A program made the translations under genes and the position numbers. From Melioribacteraceae bacterium (GTDB taxonomy: Bacteria > Bacteroidota > Ignavibacteria > Ignavibacteriales > Melioribacteraceae): DNA of 47,563 nt. Positions within the stretch are counted from its first letter, which is position 1; the number at the start of each line of letters is the position of its first letter. The notes under the pieces were generated by a model that saw only the letters and a program-made list of their open reading frames with translations, was not told where the DNA came from and made no database searches. The DNA is taken from the NCBI GenBank assembly GCA_021740785.1, contig JAIOZI010000038.1, forward strand, positions 1 to 47,563, in the 5' to 3' direction. Of this stretch, positions 32,510 through 41,434 are shown piece by piece.

Positions 32510-35500
32510 TTTCTTTTTGAATACATAAATAAGCATCTTCCAGAGTCGCTCTTACTGATTTAGCGTTTTCAGCCGGTTTTTCATTTGAGATACATCTTAT
32601 TCTAATTCTGTCACCGTCACGCATGTGGTTGACAATTAATAATTTATTCTGTGCTTCCGGAAATTCTTTTTGCGTTACATGCAGATGCCAAACTTTACCA
32701 TCTGCGATCTGAGTCATTTCAATTGGCTGACCCAAATATTTCACCTTTCCTTCATTCATTACCGCCACACGGTCACACGAGCTGGAGATATCCTCAATAA
32801 TATGAGTTGAGAAAATCACAATTCTTTCACGGCTGAGTTCAACTAAAAGATTTCTAAATCTAATTCTTTCACGGGGATCTAACCCGGCAGTTGGTTCGTC
32901 AACAACAAGAATTCGCGGAAGATGTAAAAGTATTTGCGCAATCCCGATTCTTTGTTTCATACCACCGGAGTACGATCCGATTTTCTCATCTTTTCGATCG
33001 TACATGTGAACTGACTTCAAAACGTACTCGATTCTCTTTTCTCTTTCTTCTCTATCGATAAGATTTTTAAGAATTGCCTGATAATTCAGGAAATCGTAAG
33101 CAGTCATATTTTCATACATACCGAAAGCCTGGGGCAGATACCCGATAAGTCCCTGAAGTTCTTCGCGGTAAATTGAGCGATCTAATCCATTGATTCTCAC
33201 CTTGCCGTAGCTCTCTTGAAGTATTCCGCAGATTATTCTCATGATAGTTGTTTTACCGGCGCCATTTGGTCCTAACAACCCGAACATTCCGTTTTTAATA
33301 TCTATGCTGACTCTATCCAAAGCTTTGAATGGTATACGTTTTTTACCGATTACCGGGATTACTCTCACGAATGAATAATATTTGTAACGCAGTTTCCTAA
33401 ATTTTCCGGATAAATTTTCCTCGTCAAAACTTTCATTAAACAATTTGTGTGACGATGAGTTAATCAGTAATGCCGGGTACCATAATAATGCAATTACAAT
33501 TACTAAAAATAAATTATCCCAAAGAAGCTGAAATAAGACGAGATTAAAAAGCGGGAACAGCCAGTAGATAATCTTATACAAGTTGAAATGGTATTTACCT
33601 AGAGAAATCTTGTTAAGATTAAATTTCGCAAATACGTCATTGAATGTAGTTTTTGAAAAATATAAAAGTAAGAAGAAATTAAAATGAACAAAAACGAACT
33701 TCCAAAAACCGCTTTCCACATAAAAGTAAGTAAAGTAAATCACAAACCCGATTAGCGGAATTTGCCATAACAGCCGATCGAAAAGTGAAGGTTTAATATT
33801 GAATTCACTATATCGTGCCTTCTCTTTTTTACCCTTGTTCCATTCTCTTACAAATCGTGAAGCTTGATCATAAATCTTAACCACATTTTTTATTTCGATT
33901 GTAATGGGGTCATCCGGTTTTATCAATTCGGTTTTAGCCTGCCGCAAGCTGTTCAAAATGAAATATGTTAGTCCCGGAATTAATAGTATTATTAAAAAGA
34001 GATCGGCTAACTGCCAGATAAAACTATCAACTTCAAAATAAATTAAAAGCGATAATGAAATTAATGCGGCAATTTGTGTCGCTTTAATTTTCCAGTTAAG
34101 ATTATAAATCCACTCCAGAGCAGAATTCAAACCGGAATAGAGTGTCGGGATGATGATCAGTGTAAATAAGGTGCTGAATGTCAATCCGCCTATGACAGTA
34201 ATCGCGAACGGAGCCCCGATGGCAGCAACGTATTCGACATCACCGAGTGCGAGAGGTATCATTGCAACAATTGTTGTAATTGCCGTGATTAAAATTGGTC
34301 TTACTCTTGCGAGACCTGCATTAATCAAAGCGCGGGGTGTACTGAATCCTCGTTTCCTTAAAATGTTTGCATAATCAATAAGAATAATACCGTTATTTAC
34401 AACGACTCCGAGCAAGATTAAGAATCCCGTTAATGTATTAGTATTTAGTAATGAATTACCGGTAAAAATTAATGCAATCAGAGAGCCGATTGCAGCAAGT
34501 GGAATTGAAAACAAAAGTACAAACGGAGTTATCAGTGATTCAAAGACGGACGCAAGTATCATAAAAATCAGAAGAACCGCGACAGCTATTAAAAAATAAT
34601 ATTCCTCAAATTCAGATTCATCATCAACAACCTCAACCGCAATCCCGGAAGGAATTATCAAACTGGCGATTAAATCATCAACTTCCTGCTCTGCTAGATC
34701 GAGCAGCGGTTTGCTGTTATTCACTTCGGATAAAAATCTATAATTGATTTCAATTTGTTTCTCCTGATTCACCCGGTTTATTGATGACATTCCGCTTGCA
34801 TAGATAATTTTACTCAATTCCTGCAGATCCTGAACATTACCTTCACTGCCTTCAATCTTTAATGCTCGTAAATCATCCATGGTTTTATCTTCGTCATCTT
34901 CAGCATCCATTGTGATAGTAATATCATATTCCTCTGTACCCTGTTTGAAAGTTGCGTTTGAAGAAAATTCTCTTTGGAATGTTGATAATTCCGAAACAAT
35001 TGATGAAAGAGGAATATTGTACTGGCTGAGTAAATGTGAATCAAATAGTAAATGAATCTCTGGTCTTTCACCGCTGACTGAAACTTGTGCGGACTGAACG
35101 GATGAAAGATTTTCAAGATAATATTGAATATCTTCCGCTGTACTTTGCATTAATTTGTAATCACTTCCTTTAATCACAATACTTTCAGTTTGCGAACCGA
35201 TTCCAAGCATCCTCTGAAAACGGTTACCCATATTGGCTCCGGTGCCGCCCCGAAAACGCTGGCTTGATTGGGGTTCGTCAAAACTTATCTCCGCATCACC
35301 TATATCATTCACTCGCGATTGTATAATCTCTTTTACCTCTTCAATATCTTTACCGCTAATATCTTTAAAATCTTCTTTTAATTTTACGGTTAGTGTGGAT
35401 TGATCTTCATACACTTTGCTTATTAAATCTCCGGCTTCTTCAAGATCGGCAAGCCGTTCTTCAACTTTGCGTGCAACCTCATCAGAAATTTCCAAGGTCG

Positions 35501-37205
35501 AACCTTCCGGCATTTGTACATATAGATTAAACGAATCTGATTCCACTTCTTCTGTTGTGTTAACACTGATTGCCAATGCAATAAATACACTTGCGAAGAA
35601 TACAATAGCTGCGCTGATAATCGTTCGCGCCGGAAATCGCATGCTAGATTTTAGTAATACAAGGTAAATTTGAATTAACCGGTTACTCTTTGCAATTTTT
35701 TGAAATGTACCGGAAAAGTTTTGTTTCATTTGTAAAAAGGTGTGTGTGATCATAGGTATCAAAAACAAAGCAAGTATCAATGAAACCAGTAACGTCGAAA
35801 CAATTGAAACTCCGATATGTAATCCAAAACTGCTTACGAGATAATTAGATGAAAATACAAACGGAAGAAATACTGTAATCGTTGTAAGTGTGGCTGCAAT
35901 AATTGAGCGCCATACTTCGGTTGTTCCTTGAATAACGGATCTGTCCCGGTCAACACCATCACCTGCAAGCCGGTAAATGTTCTCCAGCACAACAATGCTG
36001 TTATCAAGCAGCATCCCGATTGCGAGAGCCATCCCGATTAATGTGAGACTGTTGATTGAAATATCATAAGCGTAAAAGAAGTTGAAAGCGGTAAAAATTG
36101 AAATCGGAATTGCTAACCCAATTGTAATTACCAGCCTGAAATTCCTGAGGAAAATCCACAAAATAATTATTGCAAGAATACCCCCAACTAATGCAAGTTC
36201 CATTATCATATCGATATTGGTTTCCATATCGTCAGCTAGATTGTTTTGTATAACAATCTCAACATCATGATGCTTCAATTCATCATTTAACCTGGTAATT
36301 ACATCTTTACACTCATGCGATAATTCAATTAAGTTTACCTGTGAATCTCTTATCAATCTGATTGTTACGGACTCTTTACCGTTAATACGGCTGTAAGTTG
36401 TCTCTTCTTTAACCCCGAAGAATATATCTGAAATATCTTTCAATCTAATTGGACCGTTCGGACTTACAACAATATCCTCCAAATCAGAAATGCTGCTGCT
36501 TTCCGCAGTTACATTTACAAAATATTTTATATTGTTGTGAAGTATTTGTCCGACAAAAGTACGCTGCTGATTATTTTGATTTATGATTGCGCTGATTCTT
36601 GAAGCGGTTAATCCGTATGCATCCAGTTTATCCTTATGCAGTATTATTTCAATAGATTTTTCTCTGCCGCCGAACACTTCAACACTGGCTATCCCGTCCA
36701 CACTTTCAAAATCTTCGGTAATATAATTGTCAACAATGTTGCGTATTCTGTCAACATCACCGCCGCCTCTAACTTCCAAATCCATAAATTGATTTGATAA
36801 TTGTTCTGTATCGACTTTCAATACATTCACAATAAATTGATCAGCTAAGTTTGATTTTACAGCTTCAACTTTTTCCTGTAATTTTAGGTATGCGTATTTT
36901 ATGTCGGTATTGTCTTTATATGTTATGAAGATCATCCCGGAACGGTAATCTGCATAAGAATCTAAACTTTCAATTCCCTCTAGTGTGCCGATTGCTCCTT
37001 CAAGAGGAATGATTGCCTGCTTCTCAACATAAGCGGGGTCAAATTCTTGAATCCCGTTGATTTGAACAATCATAACAGGCAGCTCGACACTCGGCAGAAG
37101 TTCAACCGGCAGATTTTTGTATGAGATATATCCCAGCAAAGTAAAGCCGATAAATATCATACTTACGAATGTCTTGCGCTGTATTACAAACTTGATGATG
37201 TTCAT
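32475..37205 (-). CDS. RND efflux pump fused to an ABC ATPase
   Basis: A 1576-residue protein in one uninterrupted frame. Residues 1 to about 1035 are a full RND (HAE1-like) permease: NIIKFVIQRKTFVSMIFIG start, periplasmic loops, and helices including LAIGMLLDNSIVVLENI (D401, N402) and LGVVVNNGIILIDYA (N937, N938). Residues 1041-1092 add two further helices. At 1101-1113 PITIEIKNVVKIYD looks like the first strand of an ABC ATPase; then about 155 residues with four more helices intervene; then KALDRVSIDIKNGMFGLLG resumes the ATPase: Walker A GPNGAGKTT (1312-1320), signature YSGGMKQR (from 1412), Walker B ILVVDEPTAGLD (about 1430-1441), H-loop STHIIED. All ATPase motifs are intact. A pump using proton motive force and ATP hydrolysis in one chain is very unusual. 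Lies in the RND-ABC-TolC operon. Confidence 0.88.
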   Translation of the reverse strand: MNIIKFVIQRKTFVSMIFIGFTLLGYISYKNLPVELLPSVELPVMIVQINGIQEFDPAYVEKQAIIPLEGAIGTLEGIESLDSYADYRSGMIFITYKDNTDIKYAYLKLQEKVEAVKSNLADQFIVNVLKVDTEQLSNQFMDLEVRGGGDVDRIRNIVDNYITEDFESVDGIASVEVFGGREKSIEIILHKDKLDAYGLTASRISAIINQNNQQRTFVGQILHNNIKYFVNVTAESSSISDLEDIVVSPNGPIRLKDISDIFFGVKEETTYSRINGKESVTIRLIRDSQVNLIELSHECKDVITRLNDELKHHDVEIVIQNNLADDMETNIDMIMELALVGGILAIIILWIFLRNFRLVITIGLAIPISIFTAFNFFYAYDISINSLTLIGMALAIGMLLDNSIVVLENIYRLAGDGVDRDRSVIQGTTEVWRSIIAATLTTITVFLPFVFSSNYLVSSFGLHIGVSIVSTLLVSLILALFLIPMITHTFLQMKQNFSGTFQKIAKSNRLIQIYLVLLKSSMRFPARTIISAAIVFFASVFIALAISVNTTEEVESDSFNLYVQMPEGSTLEISDEVARKVEERLADLEEAGDLISKVYEDQSTLTVKLKEDFKDISGKDIEEVKEIIQSRVNDIGDAEISFDEPQSSQRFRGGTGANMGNRFQRMLGIGSQTESIVIKGSDYKLMQSTAEDIQYYLENLSSVQSAQVSVSGERPEIHLLFDSHLLSQYNIPLSSIVSELSTFQREFSSNATFKQGTEEYDITITMDAEDDEDKTMDDLRALKIEGSEGNVQDLQELSKIIYASGMSSINRVNQEKQIEINYRFLSEVNNSKPLLDLAEQEVDDLIASLIIPSGIAVEVVDDESEFEEYYFLIAVAVLLIFMILASVFESLITPFVLLFSIPLAAIGSLIALIFTGNSLLNTNTLTGFLILLGVVVNNGIILIDYANILRKRGFSTPRALINAGLARVRPILITAITTIVAMIPLALGDVEYVAAIGAPFAITVIGGLTFSTLFTLIIIPTLYSGLNSALEWIYNLNWKIKATQIAALISLSLLIYFEVDSFIWQLADLFLIILLIPGLTYFILNSLRQAKTELIKPDDPITIEIKNVVKIYDQASRFVREWNKGKKEKARYSEFNIKPSLFDRLLWQIPLIGFVIYFTYFYVESGFWKFVFVHFNFFLLLYFSKTTFNDVFAKFNLNKISLGKYHFNLYKIIYWLFPLFNLVLFQLLWDNLFLVIVIALLWYPALLINSSSHKLFNESFDEENLSGKFRKLRYKYYSFVRVIPVIGKKRIPFKALDRVSIDIKNGMFGLLGPNGAGKTTIMRIICGILQESYGKVRINGLDRSIYREELQGLIGYLPQAFGMYENMTAYDFLNYQAILKNLIDREEREKRIEYVLKSVHMYDRKDEKIGSYSGGMKQRIGIAQILLHLPRILVVDEPTAGLDPRERIRFRNLLVELSRERIVIFSTHIIEDISSSCDRVAVMNEGKVKYLGQPIEMTQIADGKVWHLHVTQKEFPEAQNKLLIVNHMRDGDRIRIRCISNEKPAENAKSVRATLEDAYLCIQKENETNIFNNSQA

Positions 37206-37223
37206 TAATTACCGGAACAGAGT

Positions 37224-40200
37224 TTAAATATTTATTTTAATTTTTTCTTTAAATACATCCAGAACATAGTATACACACGGAATAACAACCAGAGTTAAAA
37301 TTGTAGAGGTAACCAAACCGCCGATTACCGCGAGCGCCATCGGAGATCTGAGTTCGGCACCTTCACCAAAGCCGAAAGTTAGAGGCAGCAATGCTAAAAT
37401 TGTTGTTAAACTCGTCATGAATATTGGGCGAATTCTTCTTTCGCCTGCGCCGAGTATTGCATCCTTCCTTTCCAGTCCATCACGCTTCAATTGATTTATT
37501 GCATCTACAAGAATGATTGAATCGTTTACAGCAATTCCAGCAAGCATAATTATTCCGATAAAAGCCATAATGTTGAATGGTATACCCAGAATTGCGAAAA
37601 TGAATACCGCGCCCACTCCAGCAAGCGGAATTGTTAACAAAATCGTAAATGGATGAATTAATGATTCAAACTGTGAAGCAAGCGCCATATAAACTAAAAT
37701 TATTGAAAGCAGAAGAGCGAACGTTAAACTGCTCATCGATTCCTCTCTCTTCAATTCTTCGCCGGTTATTTGTGCAGAATAATTCGGCGGAAAATCAATT
37801 TGATTTAGTTCATCTTTTAATTTAGAAACTAAATGATCGAGGGGAATATCATCAGCAATTTGAGCCGTAACAGTTCCAATTCTGTTTTGATTTTTTCTGT
37901 TAATTTCTTTTGGTGTTTCGGAAAGTTTTATATCAGCCAATTCAATCAATCGATATTCACCGGTTCCGCTTTGGATTGTAATGTCTTCCAATTCCTTTAA
38001 TGTGATGTCCGGAAGTTTGAGAGTAATGCTGCTTAGCTCACCTTCGTAGTCCCAATCTCCGCCGTCTTTTCCAGTCAGTTTATCCTGCAATTGAGAACTT
38101 ATTTGATCTACGCTTATATTAAACAGACCGGCGCGTAATCTATCTATTTCAACCTCAATTTCGGGCGCACCTTTTTCAAACGATGATTCTATATTAAACA
38201 GTTCACTAACATTTTGCATTTTTGAATAAACCAATTCAGTATACTGCTCAATTATTTCTAAATCATCACCTTTAACCTCAACCACAATCGGTGCGTCTTC
38301 CGTCCCGATAATCTGATTAAGAGGAGTTGATCCATACATGAATCTAATTTCAATTTCGGGCAAATCATCAAATGCTTTTTGAAGACTTGCAATTATTTTA
38401 TTGTTGGAAATTTCGCGTTCGTTCTTCATATGAATTTTAATCGATGCAGTATTTTCATCTTCAAAAAACGAACTTTCATCGCTGCTGAAACTGCTGCTTG
38501 GTCCAATTTGACTGAATATAGTTTCAACCTCTTCACCCAACACATCTTTTATTGATAATTCAAGAGACTGAACCGTCTCGGCAGTTCTCTCAAGCTCTGT
38601 TCCCTCAGCCAATTTTACTTCGAGAGTAATTTCACCGCTATTTGTCTTGGGCATAAATTCACTTCCAACAAATGGAATAAGTAAAATAGAAATTGCAACC
38701 AGTAATGCGGCGCCGGTTATTATGATCCATCTTTTATCAATAAAGGATGATAAATATCCCCGGTATTTTGGAAATGATATTGATGATTGAGTTTTCTTCC
38801 CGTGTGTATTTTTTAGAAACTTAGAACTTAGCATCGGTATAACCAGTATTGCAACAAACAAAGAAGATACAAGAGAAAATGCTACGGTCCATGCTTGATC
38901 TTTAAATAATTCTCCTGAAGTTCCGTGAAGGTAAACGATTGGCAGGAATACAATAATTGTAGTTATAGTTGATGCAGTTATCGCACCGCCGACTTCCGCC
39001 GTTCCGTTTACTGCAGCATCTTTAATTGATGAACCAGATTCAATATGCCGGAAAATATTTTCCATTACAACGATTGCATTATCGACCAGCATTCCGGCGC
39101 CCAATGCTAATCCTCCGAGTGTCATAATGTTGAGCGATAATCCGTTGAAATACATCAGGTTGAAAGTTGCAATAATTGAGATTGGTATTGCGGCGCTTAT
39201 AATTGCAGTAACGCCTATTCTCCTCAAGAATACAAACAATATGATCACTGCTAAAATGATTCCGTAAATTGCGGTTTGTTCTACTTCGCTGATTGAGAAT
39301 TTAATAAACTCGCCTTGATTATGCACGACAGTAAATTCATACCCGGGAAGCGCTTTATTCAAAACTGATATTGCACTTTCAAGATTATCAATTGCTTGAA
39401 CAGTATTGAATTTAGTCTCTTTATAAATCGATAAACCCAAACATCTTTCGCCGTTAATACTTACTATATTTTCAGGTTCTTTATTTGTGAACTCAATTGC
39501 TGCAACATCTTTAAGATACACGGGAGCAAACCCGACCGTATCCATTCCGGCAACACGTTCATATCGTACAATTGTATTTTCAAAGTCATTTATATCTTGA
39601 TAAATCGATACACCTTTTATGATATATCTTTTCCCCATTTCTACAATCGATCCACCCGAAACATTACGGTTAAATTGATCAATCCTCTGCTGCAGCGCTT
39701 CTAATGTTAATCCATGAGCTTCGAGCATATAGCTGCTTGTTTGAATGCTGACCTCTTTTTCTTCAGCGCCGCTTATTTCAACGTCTGCAATTCCTTCCAA
39801 ACGAATTAATTCATTACGGATATAGTTTTCCGCGGTTTTCCTTAGACTGTTCATATCCTTAATTTGGGGATGAGAAAATGCAACTATCATTATAGGTTCG
39901 GCATTCGGATCATACTGTGAAATTGTCAGTTCTTCAATATCCCAGTTCTGTGTTGCACTCGATAATGTTTTCTGCAAGTCGAGAAATGCTTCATCCATAT
40001 CTTTATCCCAATCATACTCAACGGTAATTTGTGCTGAGCCGACCATTGAAACAGATGATACATTAACAACGCCCTGCTGGCGGATTGAAAGAGCTTCGAG
40101 ATTATCTGTAAAGTTCTTTTCGATTTCTTCCGGTGGTTTTTCACCTGCGGTTAATTCTATAAATAACTTCGGATTATTCAAATCGGGAAATAAATCAATA

Positions 40201-40301
40201 CCCAATCGCTCGAATGAAATATATCCCAGTAACAGCACCGCTAAAACCATCATCATTACCGTTACAGGGTAATTAACTGAAAACTGCGTAAACTTTTTCA
40301 T
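37224..40301 (-). CDS. RND efflux permease (HAE1-like)
   Basis: A 1025-residue pump with the usual RND layout: two large periplasmic loops and twelve helices. In helix 4 the AcrB-type acidic pair reads D407-N408 in GMLVDNAIVVMENI; in helix 10 the position of the AcrB lysine reads N926-D927 in GIAVNDSIILVDA. Thus the classical Asp-Asp-Lys relay is changed, with one Asp kept. Other landmarks: the periplasmic pore-domain start FTQFSVNYPVTVMMMVLAVL and the C-terminal ERRIRPIFMTSLTTILALLPL. It lies between the adaptor gene (stop 40361) and the RND-ABC fusion (18 bases away), so it probably forms a hetero-oligomer with the fused RND in the manner of MdtB and MdtC. No good ribosome binding site. Confidence 0.92.
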   Translation of the reverse strand: MKKFTQFSVNYPVTVMMMVLAVLLLGYISFERLGIDLFPDLNNPKLFIELTAGEKPPEEIEKNFTDNLEALSIRQQGVVNVSSVSMVGSAQITVEYDWDKDMDEAFLDLQKTLSSATQNWDIEELTISQYDPNAEPIMIVAFSHPQIKDMNSLRKTAENYIRNELIRLEGIADVEISGAEEKEVSIQTSSYMLEAHGLTLEALQQRIDQFNRNVSGGSIVEMGKRYIIKGVSIYQDINDFENTIVRYERVAGMDTVGFAPVYLKDVAAIEFTNKEPENIVSINGERCLGLSIYKETKFNTVQAIDNLESAISVLNKALPGYEFTVVHNQGEFIKFSISEVEQTAIYGIILAVIILFVFLRRIGVTAIISAAIPISIIATFNLMYFNGLSLNIMTLGGLALGAGMLVDNAIVVMENIFRHIESGSSIKDAAVNGTAEVGGAITASTITTIIVFLPIVYLHGTSGELFKDQAWTVAFSLVSSLFVAILVIPMLSSKFLKNTHGKKTQSSISFPKYRGYLSSFIDKRWIIITGAALLVAISILLIPFVGSEFMPKTNSGEITLEVKLAEGTELERTAETVQSLELSIKDVLGEEVETIFSQIGPSSSFSSDESSFFEDENTASIKIHMKNEREISNNKIIASLQKAFDDLPEIEIRFMYGSTPLNQIIGTEDAPIVVEVKGDDLEIIEQYTELVYSKMQNVSELFNIESSFEKGAPEIEVEIDRLRAGLFNISVDQISSQLQDKLTGKDGGDWDYEGELSSITLKLPDITLKELEDITIQSGTGEYRLIELADIKLSETPKEINRKNQNRIGTVTAQIADDIPLDHLVSKLKDELNQIDFPPNYSAQITGEELKREESMSSLTFALLLSIILVYMALASQFESLIHPFTILLTIPLAGVGAVFIFAILGIPFNIMAFIGIIMLAGIAVNDSIILVDAINQLKRDGLERKDAILGAGERRIRPIFMTSLTTILALLPLTFGFGEGAELRSPMALAVIGGLVTSTILTLVVIPCVYYVLDVFKEKIKINI

Positions 40302-40360
40302 ATTTTAATTCTGTTTTATTTTATCAGACCGGGTAAAAAGCCGGATGAATTTTATCAATC

Positions 40361-41410
40361 TTATTTTATGATCTTTACTTTCTGCCTGTTTCTCAGTGTC
40401 TCAAATCCTTTTGTAACAATTCGTTCATTCTTCTCTAAGCCGTTTACTATTTCAACTTCATCCGGGTTTTCCAAACCGGTGGTAATTACTCTTTCCTGCG
40501 AAGCTCCTTTAACAATTACAAACACTGTTAATCCTCTCTGACGAGAAAGGATAATATCTTTGGGAATTACAATTGCGCTGTCTTTTTTAGCAATAACGAT
40601 TTCCGCTTTTACGAACATTCCGGGACGCAGTTTCCAGTCGGGATTATCAATTAAAAGGGATGCTTTAAATGTGCGTGTACTTTGCTCAATAGCAGGTGAA
40701 ATTTGAGTAATCTTTCCATGAAGCGTGTCGTCTTCAAGTGTATAATTCATTACGCGTGTTTCTTGCCCGTCTTTTACAACTCCAAGCTGCTTCTCCGGAA
40801 GATTTACATCTAAATATAATTTTTCGTAGTTCATGATTTTTACAAGCGCAGTATTCTGATTAACAGTTACGCCTGGAGTATTATATGGCATGTCGACAAT
40901 AACGCCGTCAAATGGGGCATTGACTGCCATTTTATCCAATTGAAGCTGTGCATTTTCATAAGTGTATTTCTGATCCATATAATTGAGTTCGGTTGTTTTC
41001 AGCTCGGTTAATGTTACACCGCCTTTATCATATAAAGATTTCTGCTTTTCAAACTCACTCTCAGCCTGCTCCAACTGTAATTTCTTCAAATCAATTCTGA
41101 TTGTATTTTCATACTCGGGATCTTCAAGTTTTATGATCGCTTGTCCGGCTTTTACCTTATCACCAAGTGAATATTTTTTACCGGTTTGAGGGTTAGTAAG
41201 AAGATTATACTTCCCGGTAATTTCCGCCCTCAGAATTACCTCTTTTGTTGGGAGAAGCGTACCTGTTGCATCGATAAACTCTTCAATTGGTTTTGGTTTC
41301 AATTCCTCAACGGAAACCGGCACAGTGATTTCATCATCAACATCAATTTCATCATTTCCGCACCCGGCAATAAAGATTAGGAAGAATAATAATGCGATTA
41401 TTTTTTTCAC
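40361..41410 (-). CDS. RND periplasmic adaptor (AcrA/HlyD family), lipoprotein
   Basis: A 349-residue membrane fusion protein. Start codon GTG at 41410, with AGGAG seven bases upstream; lipobox LIFIAGC (cysteine 17). Sequential domains: barrel-sandwich/lipoyl half KEVILRAEITGKYN, helical hairpin (LKKLQLEQAESEFEKQKSLYDKGG, about residues 105-150), second lipoyl half VNAPFDGVIVDMPYNTPGVTVNQ, beta-barrel ATRVMNY-type and C-terminal membrane-proximal domain. It bridges the RND pump and the TolC-like channel. Only one adaptor serves the two RND proteins in the operon. Confidence 0.93.
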   Translation of the reverse strand: MKKIIALLFFLIFIAGCGNDEIDVDDEITVPVSVEELKPKPIEEFIDATGTLLPTKEVILRAEITGKYNLLTNPQTGKKYSLGDKVKAGQAIIKLEDPEYENTIRIDLKKLQLEQAESEFEKQKSLYDKGGVTLTELKTTELNYMDQKYTYENAQLQLDKMAVNAPFDGVIVDMPYNTPGVTVNQNTALVKIMNYEKLYLDVNLPEKQLGVVKDGQETRVMNYTLEDDTLHGKITQISPAIEQSTRTFKASLLIDNPDWKLRPGMFVKAEIVIAKKDSAIVIPKDIILSRQRGLTVFVIVKGASQERVITTGLENPDEVEIVNGLEKNERIVTKGFETLRNRQKVKIIK

Positions 41411-41434
41411 AATAAACTCCTGAGATTTATCATT

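Noticed and set aside
33260-34150. RND-ABC fusion as an assembly or frameshift artefact
   Set aside because: The frame is open throughout, and the linker has sensible membrane helices and normal codon use; I cannot exclude it without reads, so it stays a check item.
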